Of a stretch of 64,000 nt of DNA, positions 1 to 12,900 are shown one piece after another. Under the pieces are notes generated by a model. The model worked only from the letters and a program-made list of their open reading frames with translations, made no database searches and had not been told where the DNA came from. The DNA is from Opisthocomus hoazin (Eukaryota > Chordata > Aves > Opisthocomiformes > Opisthocomidae): contig NC_134415.1 of NCBI RefSeq assembly GCF_030867145.1, positions 67,795,300 to 67,859,299 of the forward strand, given 5' to 3'. A program made the position numbers and the translations under genes. Position 1 is the first letter of the stretch; each line of letters starts with the position of its first letter.

Positions 1-3000
1 GAGTAAGGTACAACTATTGTGATTAACAGTGGCAGAATCTGACCTTAGGGTCATTTTAATAAGCATTCTGGTGACTTGCTATTTCCTAAGGACCCCTTTT
101 CATAATACATTCCATAAAAATAAGCTCTAGAAAGATACGGTTTCTCCTGCTTCAATATTCCAGACATTTGGAAATCCCGATGAGAGCAAAATGCTGCCTG
201 CTTGTCACAGTGATGGAAATGCCCAGCAGAACATCTGTATGCCAAAGGCCATGTAAATGACCACGTGAAACTGTCCCTTGTGGGTCTGTCCTGGAGCTTC
301 CCTGGCTTTCCACCACTGACAAGCCAAGACCACAGGTCTGGTGTTGTCCTCTTTGTCTGCACATCACAAAATTCCCTGCCTGGCTGGCAGGTACCCTCTT
401 CAGACAAAATGGAATGATAAAAACTAAAGGTGAGGAAGCTTTGTTAGATCATTTTGTTCACGGTCATCCCAGTGCAAGACTATTCCCTACAGGATATTTT
501 TCAGTACTTTGTGTAGTCTGGTTTAAAGCCTCTGCAGCAGAAGGAATACAGCCCAAGGCCGAGCAAACTTGGCAAAACTGCATGGGGAAACTTACATTAT
601 CCCAGCTGCAAGCCAAAGAGTATTAGTCCATCACTTTTAAGAGCACAAAACCTCCTGACATTTTAAGCACCAGATTCGCTTCAGCTAACATCCGTCCTCA
701 GCAGGGCTGCGGGCGCGCCAGGGCCGTGAATACCACACATACCTCCAGGACCAGAGCCCAGCCGGGGAGCGGCCGCGCACACCAGGCGGCAGAGCCGGAT
801 CTGTTTTTGTGTGTGCACGGACACGAAGGAGTTCGGTCAAGCCTTTAGAAAAGCACAAAAGAGGTGTTTAATCTTCAATATCAAGAAGTAAAGAGGACGT
901 TAAAATACACACTTAGCTGCAGCATAAGTCGCACGGCTGCATTACCAACTGACATTTACACACACACTTTTAAGACACACTTTGGCTCAAGGAAACAAGC
1001 AAAAGAATCCTGTCTTTTTGTATGACACCATTCAAACTTAAATTCACTTTAAATTCTAATTTTTATTTTCTATAACCATGATTATTTGTATCACAATATT
1101 TTCCAAGGAAATATCCTTGGCTGGCAGCCAGAGAAGTGAAGCAGCTGCATCTGCTGCGAAGCTCCTCTAAAGCAAGCGAATGCTTGTAAAGCAGAGACTT
1201 CTTTCCAGTTCAGTGTTACCTTACTGGGTGGGAAAGATGATGCTGTTGGCTTTGCCAGTGCAAAAAGTTCCCAGGTCCCTAACTTAGAGACTGTTGCAGG
1301 GAAAGAACCACACGATCTTGGAGTAACTTCTGCCCTTGCAGTTTCTCACTGCCAATGGATGGCTCCTGTAGCCAGTAGGCTCTGCTGGATCAGCTACTCA
1401 TGACGGAGGACATCCACAGGGAGTTAAATACAAGTCCTAAACACAACAAGTCCCATCCGGTATCTTTACTGATGTGTCTAAGCCTAAATGCTGAAGTTTA
1501 ACTTGCTCCTAGTTAACAAGCTAATTTTTGCCCAATTTCATGAGTAAGTTGATACTCTGAGATAAAGGTAACACACCAAAATGTCCAAGTACTCCTTAAG
1601 TACCAATTTGAAGTTCTGGCATTTCAACAAAAAGTGCCTTCTACAGTATAGAAATATCTTGTGTAAACAGAACTTGTTGACAGCATTTCAATAGCAGAAG
1701 ACATAAATGTGGTCTGTTCTCACTCTGCATTATCTTCTAGCTGTTGTCTCCATGCAGTAAGAAAATAGCACATGGTTTATGTGTTGACCTGTCTAGCATA
1801 GAAGAAATGGAAAAGGCACAAACCAACCGGTGCTGTCGCTGAAAAAATACTTCAGGTCTTGAGTGCAAACTGTAATATCCTACAGAGATTAATACAAGCA
1901 TTCCAGGTTTATGGTTATTCATTATTAAGCTTCTGGGAAAACAGAACAATATATCCTGATAGTTTTAAATACATATTAGATCCTCTGAGTTGCTGCTGAT
2001 TATTTAGGCCATATTTCTGTCACCATATTTCAAAATGACCTGAGAGAGAAGTCTGAATTTGTAAAGTTACAAGAAAAATTGGCAAAAATAACACTTTTAC
2101 CCTTAAAAAGGACACTTAAATGCTGACTGTAGCAGACTCCCATCAAGACACCAGCCAGAAAATGGAAGGCAAGAGCAGGAGACAGCTAACAATAACTTTG
2201 AACTGACTCTCAAACATCCGCTACCAAATGACGCTCTCAGGATCACACGGATTGTATTTCCCATAATGGGAAATAAAAGCCCATCGTGTTCTGCTCAAGT
2301 GAATGATTTGCTTTGGTCACAGGACTAAGCAGCTAAATATTTCTAGCAAACATAGGTACTTACAAAGTCCTGTTTTAAAGTCTGCTCTTATATTGGCCTT
2401 GGGAGGGCAAAAGTAACCTGGCCCGCTCCATTTCAAGTGTAAACAGATCCCTCCTAGACAGAGAGGAAAGGGTAATTAATTAGCCAGCTTTTCTTTTGTC
2501 TTACAAAGCTGTTTGTTGAGGTGGGGAGGAGAGGGGAGGGGGACTGCAGGAACAAAACAGCCCTTGCATAAGAGCCTTTATCGATACACCTGAGTAAGAA
2601 AAGATGTCAGTTGCATTCAGAGAAATAGCCAACACAAAAACCCTGAGAAGAATTACAGCACTATTTATGTTAACTGAGATCAATTTTTATGCATATCAGA
2701 GGAGCACAGTCCTAGCCTGGCTGAGATCAGGCACTATCCTGGTACGTAGGGAAAACTCTGCTGAGGAGTTCACCATTTCAGTAGGCAAGATAGAGCAAAA
2801 GTGAGGGAAAATGAGTGTATAAGATGAATTTTGCCATGAAAAAAAGAGCATTAGGTAGACCACAAATGGGTGGTTCAGAAGAGGATTAGGAGACCCACAC
2901 CGGAACATGTGACTTTCCAGTATGCTCTTGTGCTGTTTGGGTGGGATGGGTTCAGCTGGGGTACCTGAGAGTTAGTCCCTTTTACAGACCCTGGTCTAGT

Positions 3001-3795
3001 TGCTGGTGAAACCCTTTGGGCATGTAACCACCTCTGAAAGCCTGAGCCTGTGCTGCCCACAGACGTGGCTGTGGAGAAGAGTGAAGAACAGCCTGGTAAC
3101 AGCAGCATTTCATAATCTATTGCCTTCATTTTGCACTCACTCCACCTAGTCCATCTTCCCTGCTTCCTCAGGAAGATGTAGCTGTGATCACCAAAGAGCT
3201 GATGATTATTTTGTTTACCACACACAGCAGCTCTCATTGCAAGGACACAGCCAGCATCCCTCAGCTCCAGTTCTCCCAGGATTCATGCTGCTTTTATAGC
3301 CCTGAACCTTTCCTCTTCCTGAAGGCAGCACTCGTGAGAAGCACTGCATGCTTTATATGCAACATTGAGGTTGCTAAAACAGTCCACCACAGTTTTCCTC
3401 TTTAATGTATGCAGCTGAATAATCACCACAGCTTTAGGTTTATAACTCAGCAATTCTACTGGAAAAAAAAACCCAAAACCTGTATTAGGTAGAGAGCCAT
3501 GCTTTGAACTGAACCGGTGGAGCACATCCAGTTTTATATAGCCGTGTCCAAGATTAGAATCTGATTCCAGCATTACCTTGAGCTTAAACAAAACCTCAAG
3601 GTGGGACCTGCCAGTAACAATGGGGGCTGAGAGGAGCAGACGTCGCTGGCTGCAAGCTTCCCTGCAGCATGCCCGGCATCCTTGGTAGCTCCTATGGGGA
3701 ATCTTATGTTCAGATCTCCATCAACAAACACTCAGATCTTTTGCATGGGTATTTTGTGGGACCTTTTGACAACTGTTGACATGCTAGCCCACAAA
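1..3795. other. Non-coding stretch, no gene recognised
   Basis: No exon with a recognisable protein, no snoRNA boxes and no clear repeat were found. The only notable composition is a small GC- and CpG-rich patch at about 700-800, containing a NotI-like GCGGCCGC, in otherwise AT-rich sequence. Open frames here are short and unlike any family known to me. If synteny with human holds, this is part of the RPS12-EYA4 intergenic interval, which would be expected to hold regulatory elements rather than genes; that is inference. Confidence 0.5.
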
Positions 3796-3909
3796 GAGAA
3801 GGAGAATGAGAAGGAGAAGGAGAAGGAGAAGGAGAAGGAGAAGGAGAAGGAGAAGGAGAAGGAGAAGGAGAAGGAGAAGGAGAAGGAGAAGGAGAAGGAG
3901 AAGAAAAGA
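3796..3909. repeat. (AGAAGG)n hexanucleotide tandem repeat
   Basis: About eighteen near-perfect copies of the hexamer AGAAGG, with one early GAGAATGAG variant and a GAAGAAAAG exit. The tract is purine-only on the plus strand and pyrimidine-only on the minus strand. The period is a multiple of three, so it gives open frames on both strands: Lys-Glu dipeptides on plus, Ser-Pro and Ser-Phe on minus. These are by-products of the repeat, not genes. The length is probably polymorphic. Confidence 0.95.
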
Positions 3910-6900
3910 GCAACCCTGGGTTTAAGGTTTCTCAAAATATAAGCCTGGAAATTGCACAGGGGCCAAAGAGTCAGCCCAGGCCCCCCTCCATCCTCAGCCA
4001 GATCTGCATCCAGCATTCCTCTCTATGTTTACAGCTGGGGAGAAATTGAATTACCTACATAGTATTTTTTTAGCATAAACGAACAGGAAGACTGCACCAA
4101 AATTGATGACCCAGCGGGTGTTGCCCCTCCCTGTCTGTACTATATATGCAGAACTTTCTAGACTCCAATTCATTGGTTTGTCAGAAACTTCAGTTATTTT
4201 CATCAAGTTGAGTTTTACATTAAACATTCCTCCACTTAATTGGAACCATGCGGATACATTTGGGCAGTATCCATATTCCTGCTCAAATAAAAGGGGTACT
4301 TTGTTACAAATTCAGCATACTTTGCTGTTAAACTATATTTTGCTAGCAATTACAATTAAATATGAAGTTCACACTTAATAGCAGACCTTGTAATCATGTG
4401 GGAGTAGTTCTCCTTCTGTGAACATCCTGCGTGGGTGGGAGAAGGGAGAGCCCTGCAGCCTCATTTTAATAATGAAATAAACAGTTCGGCTGGTGAGTAA
4501 TTCAGGGATCTTAAAACAGGGCAGCGGCAGGATGGAAATTGTTTAAGAAGCTTATTTAACCCTCTCACCTGCTACTTCTGGCTCTCTCAAGAATTACCCA
4601 CTACCCAACTGCAGGCAGACAAGAGCATCACCGAGAGATTTGGGAAGGGATCAGGGAGTGGGGCAGGGGTTTGTGTCACACCTGACTTTATTCTTGCTTT
4701 TAGTCCCCTTGTGAAAGTTGTTGAGACTAGCAAAGTCATATTTGCAGAAAGCTTTTAAAGTTCTCTTCTTTCCCCAAGTTGAATTCTGAATTACAACGAC
4801 AACATTTCTCTAAATATATTCTGCTTTTATGGCATTTGTCTTGAAAAACAGGTAATGTTCTTCTGCAAATTGAGATGTCATTTTAAATTATATTTGTGGT
4901 TTTATATTTTTAGGCTTATTCCTGTTAGCCATAAGCGTGCCTGTTACGGAAAGGTATCAAGTGGTTTCATTAAGATGAAGACATTTGCTATGGAAAAGAA
5001 GATTTGATACTTCAGTCAGTACAAAGCAGGCTCTTTCAATTTTAAAAATGGAATGTGAAATATTGCGACTATTGCATATTATGGTGGTATTTCTACTATC
5101 CTGAAACATGTTTCTAGTGACATGTTGTGGAATTGCAGAATACAAATTACAATGAAAAACACAAAATATAAACCTTACAGGAAAGCTTTCTCAATGTAAA
5201 TCCGTTTGTTTTTTTTTCTGAGAACAAAGCTTTAAATTTGGATTTGTACATCAGGAAAACTTATGAAAGAATCTAGAGGACTAGGTCTGAGGAGGCACTG
5301 GGATGAAATCTGCTTTACTAGAATAAAGAAAACCCAAGATTAACCTGATTAAAACATTCCTGCCCGGCTCAAGCTAATTTCCTAGTCTTCGTCCTTAAAA
5401 TATCTTGCTGTCTTGCAAATGAACCTAATTTCCATGCTGCCCATTTAGAAGCAATTGCAGCTTGTCCTCCACGTACAGTTGATACTGCCCAGCTCCTGCC
5501 ACCCATCATTCAATCCAAGGCATGCCCTGCTTTCCCTCCACTAAGCCAGGTTCAGACTGAAAGACAGTTCCATGTGTGTCCACCTCAGAAGAAGAGCAGA
5601 TGATGAGATAGATGCTGGGTCAGCAATTCAAAGAAACTGTCCTACCTGATGACGGCAGCTGCTCGCACTTGTGGTCACACATTAGTGGCCAGCTGGAGAG
5701 GTCTACGTATGATGGGGGCTGTGGGGACAGGATTTATGTCCCCAGACACACGTCTTCCACACTGAGACTTGTGGTGCAAGAAATCTGCACTGAGAATCTC
5801 CTTGCTGCAGTGTGGAATTTTAAGGAGCGTGTTCCTGTTTAGCTCACACGTATATCCCATTTCTTTCCACCATTATTGCTCTCACATACTGCGCACTTGG
5901 AGGAGCCAGCTCCACACAGGCGTAAGCCTTTCAGTTTTCTAGGATGGGCGAATTAAATAGCTACAAGAACTACAGAAAGCACCGTCCTACAATGCTATCA
6001 CCCTATTTCTGATATTGCACCAAGGAATTAAATCCACAACAACATACTGTTCTCACTGTAGAGTGCATCTTACTGTTTCCCTGGAGTGAATGGCTGAACT
6101 CTTCTGGTCACCCTCAGCAGTGACATCTCTCATGAGGGTTGGCCATTCAAAGAGATAACATCTCTCCTGGGGGTTCTGAGGGATGGCAAACCACTTCCCC
6201 AGGTTCAGCTTCTTCTGCTTTTACCTCTCCTCTCTGCCCGTGCAGCTATTACACCTGTTAATACTTAGAAAGTCCATCTGTGTCAACTAAGGATGGGTGA
6301 ACCCTGAGGAACTTGAAGTACTGAAGATCCCTTGAAATACTTTGGGGATTCCCAAGCTAGTTCCAACGCAGAAAACACTTTTACTTGGTACAGTTTAGCT
6401 CCATGTTTCTCTCACTGCACTGTTTTCCAGTTGCAAATTCATTTTAAGCTGGGAAAAAGATTTTATTTACACTGGGGCTTTTCTAAAAAGATGACAAACA
6501 TGACAGCACATTGAACTTAGAAATCTGTGATGTTTGACTTGTCTTGAAATTTAACAAAACAGTGATCCTTAAAACATCCTAGAGGTGCCCCCACTCTTAG
6601 GAAGTCCCCACGGGTCCCAAAGGACTTCCCTGGCCAGTGCCTCGTGGTTTCTTTCCCAAAGATTCTCACAGCTGTGCTCCAGCTCACGCCTTCTCTGGAG
6701 GTGGTCAGATTTCCCGAAGGCAGACAACACAAGAAGATTGCAGCTGAAGAGACAAAACCAGAAATGCTCTACCTGAAGTACTGTACGTCTTTTAGAGCTT
6801 GAATCAAAGTCCCCATCATCCTTCAAATATGCCTGAAAAGGTACTGCACTGAAAATGACTCCGCTTTGCAGCGATAGATGCCTTCTGCTCTTTACACAAG

Positions 6901-9900
6901 TCTCCTTCAACAAAACATACTCTCATCTGTGCATTTTTCATAGAAGTATAACTTTTGTCATATGTTATAATGAATAGCATACAACTAAACTGTGCATGTA
7001 AGGCTGTAATTCCATCTGGGAGTTTGCTGACATTGATAAACCACTTGTGCTTTGCTTTTGTGGTTCGTGCCATTACGGCAGCTCAACAGGATTACAGTCC
7101 TGTTAGGTATAGGTTATAGGCATAATGCCATATGATACTGACTGTCCGTTTTACTGAAGGAAAGGTTTAAATTTAAATATGTAATTGAAAATTCTCATCA
7201 ATGGTCTGATAACCTGGTGTTAAAAAATATCTTTATGTTATTACCTGAGTAGCTTGTTTATTTTATTTAAGATTCCTCATCTCAGGCATCAAAAATACTT
7301 TAGTTAGATTTAATTATATCTATACTGCGGGACCAAAGCATTTCCCTTCTAATTTTGTGGCATCGCTACTTTTATGGGATATGAAAACCAGAACATTGCA
7401 CTGCCCATAAAGGAAAACAAACCAGACAAGTCTAGTAATTTCATAGTCTAAACCGAGTTAAACAGATACACACAAAAGCACATAAACAGTCAAAACTGTG
7501 GGTTTATTCTCTTTTTTTTTGTTTTCCCAGACACTAACAGTGATAGCAGTGGCACTGCTAGGGATTGTTTAAAATATATAATAACATTTTCCTTTAATGT
7601 GATTATAATTAATAGATCAGCCAACCCATTTGTGCATTTCCCTCAAAATGAAGTTTATGTTAAGACACATTTCCCTCTTGTCTGCAAGTAAAATTATGAA
7701 ACCTGTGTGAACAGGAGCTTTCATTCTTCTGCACTTAACTCCCAGGTTGTTTGGATCACTACGGGATTTAAATATTTCAGTCATGCATCCTGTTTCTAGT
7801 GTGGCCTCACTCTGCTAATTGCCATTTAGTTCACAGTGAAATAACTGCACTAATGACTTCAGCAAAGTCCAGATGTTCTAGGCTGGACAGAAGGGAAATA
7901 TTTCTCATCGGAATTTTTTTACTTATACAAACCACTGGAAATGGCCATCACTGCCGGAGAGAAAACTGGTGGCACTAAGTCTGATGTTCTGCTGCTTGGC
8001 TCTGCCCAGTGTGCTCTGTGGAAAGGTTATTATCTGCAACACCCCCTGTACTGGATTTCCAGATTTCACCTTTTGCACCAAGTAAATGTTTAGCAGGACC
8101 AGCAGGAAAATCACTGGCATGGGTCATGGCAGCCCACAGGTGCAGGGCACAAGGGACAGAGTGCAGCTACTCTCCTTCTCCTTCCCACCGGTGGCTTTAC
8201 GGAGCTGCTGCTCGCCCAATGCCTGCATACCAGCCTTGGGTGAGCCACCACTGCTCTCAGATGTTTGCTCTGTTCAGCCACAGGCACTCTCATATGCTGG
8301 GAGAGAGCGGAGGTACTCACACCGTCTCCAGTCAGCAAAATTAGGGGAAGAAACTAGAGGGCAAGGCTGCCAAAAGAGTCAGTGGAAGCTCTTCTGCTGG
8401 AGCCCGCATGCTCTGGACCATTGTCTGGAGGCTCTGCGGGTGATGAGCAGCTTCCAGGCAGAGACATTTGCAAAGCATCTGCTCTAAAGGCAAATCTATC
8501 ATTTAAAGTGTTAGGAGATATTTGGGTACGTTTGCCAGTTTATCCCAATTTCAAGTAGTTTCAGACTCCACTCTAGACTAGAAAAAATTAAACGTAACTT
8601 TCAACGTAACGGTTCTTCCACTAGGGTCTTCTCTGTAGCACAAGTTCTTTGCAGACGTGGCTTTCACAACAAACTCTGAGTGGAGGTGTGGTGCATACTG
8701 GTAAGAGATTTTTGCTAGCGGTGTTTACACCAGCTGCCCAAATGACCTAAGCTATACCTCTCCATACAGCTTTTTGCTGGTACAAGAACATTTACCAGAA
8801 CCGGTGATTTAATTAGTGGTATGTTTCTTTTCTTCTCTTCCGGTGCTGTTAGCTGCCAAAGCTGTATATGCAAAATGTTTGAATGCAGACAGACCTATTA
8901 CTTCTGGGGAAGCTGTGCAATGGCCAGCAAACGATTCCAGCGCTGATGGGGGAGTGGAGGGGGCTGAAGCGATACAGCCATAACGTGCAGTGAAGCAGCC
9001 TTCTCATGGACCCTGGGCAATGTCCAACAGCAACACACAAAAATCTGGAGTGGGATATAGGGCTGCAGGTTGTTCTTACAGAAGTTCTCCAGAGTCAAGG
9101 TGGAAGGAAACAGAAGACAACCACGAATGAAGCTAGTTTCTCAGTGATTTCAGATGCCTAAATCCTTTCACTCAACATGTGTACTAATTTCCCATTACGC
9201 TTAAAACATCACAATGATCAGAAAACCTTCAGTATGGCACCTTCCCACCAAATGCTATCTTTGTCGTTCAGATATACCTCCTCACTCGACTAATTAACAC
9301 AAATTTTTCCTCTGTTAACACCCTACAATTACGATGACTCCTGGGAGCATGAGATGGAAAGGAGAAAGGCTTGGGGGGCCACACTCTATTCTCTCTTGCA
9401 CATCGTTAATAACATTGTCAGCTAAATAATTAAATTAACCTCATTATAAAGGCAACACAGAAAGAACACAACTTGATCCCAGGTGGGATCTGCAACACTG
9501 TCAATTTTAAAAAATATTGTTTAAAGTAGGCAAATTTGATCTGGAGCCATTGAAAGAATAAATTTGGAAGACCACCAAGTCATTTCTACAGAATCCCTTT
9601 TGTAAATGTAGTGGCACTTTAATGGAAGTTACACTATATACACACATAAACAAGAGAAAATTAGTGTCTATCGGTTATGATAATGTTTTCTGCTGAGTAC
9701 TGAAAAATTACTGGAAAACCACTTAATAACTACGCAGTGTTTTATAATACTGTCAACTGAGTGATTTCCTGTTTTACGGGGAGACACAGCCCGGCAGTTA
9801 ATTTCTCCGGGTTTCATTCAAGGACTCTTCCTATGCATACAAGCACTCCCCGTAGTTACCTGTTTGTGACGACATAAAACGGGGTACAGAATCCACCCTC

Positions 9901-12900
9901 TGCTGTGCCAAAACCCAGAGACGTGAGATAGTTTTGGTATTACAAGCAGGCAGGAGAAAACAATATAGAGAAGTCTTTTGGTATTTAATTTTGAAGCTTT
10001 AGTTTTACACTAGGATGAGGGAGCCTGAGCATCTCTGCCACAGCTGAATCAGGAGTGCTCCAAGCTTTATGGACAGCACCACTACTGTAATACAGCTACT
10101 AATAATTTTTTTAACTCGTGATTGACATATTGAACAATTCAGAAGAAATTAATCAGGAACCACAAAATTAAGACTGGGTAAGTCAGACACTAGGGCAGAT
10201 CTGTGGCATGGGTACATCTATCAGAATTGCTGGGCGATTTGCAGCTGGCGTGGCCAAGCACAATTAGAAGGTGGTGTCACCTCAAAGAGGTTCAGCCGTG
10301 CAGCAAACCCCCTTTAGCTCTTTCCTCCTTCTTCCCTTCGTGTGGCTTACTGTTTGGATCAGAGATGCATCTTCCCTGTACCACACTGATATTGGCACTG
10401 ATTTGGAGCGAGAAGAGTTTAGACCTTATCTGTTCCACATTTTGTAGGGTCACTTTGTTTCCTGTATTCGGGGAAAGCAAAATTGTGCATCTTTCCTAGA
10501 GTTAGACACATTTGTGGTTTTGCCCATATTATGTATTGCTATGGCTAGATACAACTCCAAGTCCTAGCAGCTGGTTTGTACAAAAGGTGGGCACACAGTT
10601 CTCATTCCTCATTATGAATGACTCTGTGTCTTTCAGAGTTTTTCAGAGTGAAGGAAACACCCTAGCCATTACTTTTTAAAACATACCATCCTGAATAAAC
10701 ATGCTGCAGAAGAGGTGGCAAGGATCTTCAGTTGTATTAGGTGTTTCCATTCCAAGTAGTTTTATTTCTAGGACTAAATAATCTCCAAACCTGAGTTAAG
10801 AGTTTCCATATCACCTTCCACTGAAGCCAGTAAGGTTGAAGGGCCCAACTGTGTACATCTACTTTCTAGTTCTTCCTTTAAAAGTAAGGGCCAGTTACAG
10901 TGTGCTCGCATTTACTGGGATTCGTTTAACTGACTTTCACCATACCTTACCAGCCACGAGGGTTTGCAGTCTCATGGATTGCAATTTGAGCTTTGGGGTA
11001 CATCCAGCTTGAAAGCTGAGAGCAAAACTGCAACTCTGAACACTTTTTAGGTGGTTGTTGTCAGGGTAAAGCAGCCGTTTGGCACTTTGCATGCACTATT
11101 TTTAAGCACTGACCCCACCTTTGATTCTCTTGCAATGCTTTCCCCCACATACAGCTCACTAACACAGCACAACACGCTTCTTTCTCTTTGGGAATTCCTG
11201 TATTTTTTATTTTTTAAGGAGAGAGATTCTCCCCATTCTTATCAAATCTGGAGAACTGACAAACATTAGTGGCTGCTACTAAGACTGCAGCAGAAAAAAC
11301 ACGGAAAAAGAAAACTAAAAGTCATTCAAGTCAGGCTTTTTCTGTAACATATTAAGTCAGGGCTACTTAAACGGGGGACTCCGACCCACACCTGGCCTGA
11401 GGTAGCTTTGTTCACAGCACCACAAGGACCCCTGCACCAGAGGTATGCAGGCATCTAGGTTGGTCATCAGAGGCTCCCTTTGTGGTTCCCAAGGAGTAAG
11501 TAGGTGCTTCATTTCATTCCCCATTTTAAACACCTACTTTAACATGAGATTAAGTGACCCTCATTTTTTGTTTGGCAATGAGGTGAGTCAGGGCTGATAA
11601 CTGTATATTGTAGATACAGGGGTTTGATAAATCAGCCTTGAAGTCGTAGACAGAGACACCAAGGGAGAGATCAGGGCACTTACCAGAAGGAAGTCAACAG
11701 CATTGCTGCCATTTGGTCCCATGGACTGCTTCTGCATTTTTTCTTTACAGAGTCATCAAAGAAAAAAAGCCCCATAACAAAGTCCCAAGAAATTACTTGG
11801 ACCCCAAGAATCAAATGTCTCTCTCCTCATTCCCAGTTCAGGACTGTATCCACAGAACTATTGATCAGGATCCCTCCTGCCTCCTCTCCTTCTAGCCCCA
11901 AGGCTGTAGCAATCCTGGCTGCACAGGTCTGCCTTCAGCAGGGCAGGGAGAACACTACCTACATAGAGAGACTGAAAGAGGTGGATTAGTTCGGAAGAGA
12001 AATCAATAGAAATCGCTACTACAGAAACTTCCTAACACAGGAAACAGCTCACATAATGGACATTTGCTTGCTATAATGAAAATATGCCAAATTAAAGTAT
12101 TGCACATTTAAAAATTCTTAAGGACTTCAGATTTTTAAGCACAAATGAGTGTGAAACTCTGACATCGTTACTATGAAGAAGAAATAAATGAGTAGAGATA
12201 ACACGAGTATCTGCAAGTACCTTACCCCCTTCCGGGAGGGAAACACGAGCGTGTGCACATGTGCCCCTAAATGTGTGCGAACACATGTAGTGGAGGAGTC
12301 AGGAAAGGAAATAATTTTATTTTCCTAGACTCCACAGGAAAAAGAAATTCAGATTATGGTGTATTTTTCCTTAAATAAACAAATTAAAAGTTGCAAAATA
12401 ACAATGTAGAAATTTCTCCCTTGTATCAGCACAGATTTCTAAAGTATTAGGCTACAATATATTTTATATAATGATGAATTTGTAAATGTTTTCAAGAGTA
12501 AAACAAAGAATATTATCTGAATATAATGTAATTATTTTTTTTTAAATATAGCTAAAAGAAAACATTAACTGCTTGATGCAAATGGTAGCTGCTGTCTTGA
12601 CTTTATGCATACAACAAATTAGCTCACGTTTAAAGCTGTAAGGATTTGTTTGGACTTCTCATAGTCTTTCTGTTTGCCTTAATGTTATCCTACCATACTA
12701 TCTTCTAAATACAGGAAGTTACTTGGAAACATTTGTTTATTTTTTTCAGTTGACCACAATTCCTTGAGATAATTGTTTTAACATTGCCTTTATGGCTAGG
12801 CTGTTTCAAGTCTATGTAGCATACCAAAATTATCTTCCAAGAACCTGTTGAATTTCTTTGTGAGTTTTCTCTCAGGACCCAAAACTCTTAAAATGCTATT

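Noticed and set aside
3710-4016. Ser-Pro, Ser-Phe and Lys-Glu repeat proteins
   Set aside because: They are translations of the hexamer microsatellite.
9770-9890. Inverted CCCCGTA / TACGGGG words
   Set aside because: Arms are short and far apart; no element ends or duplication found.
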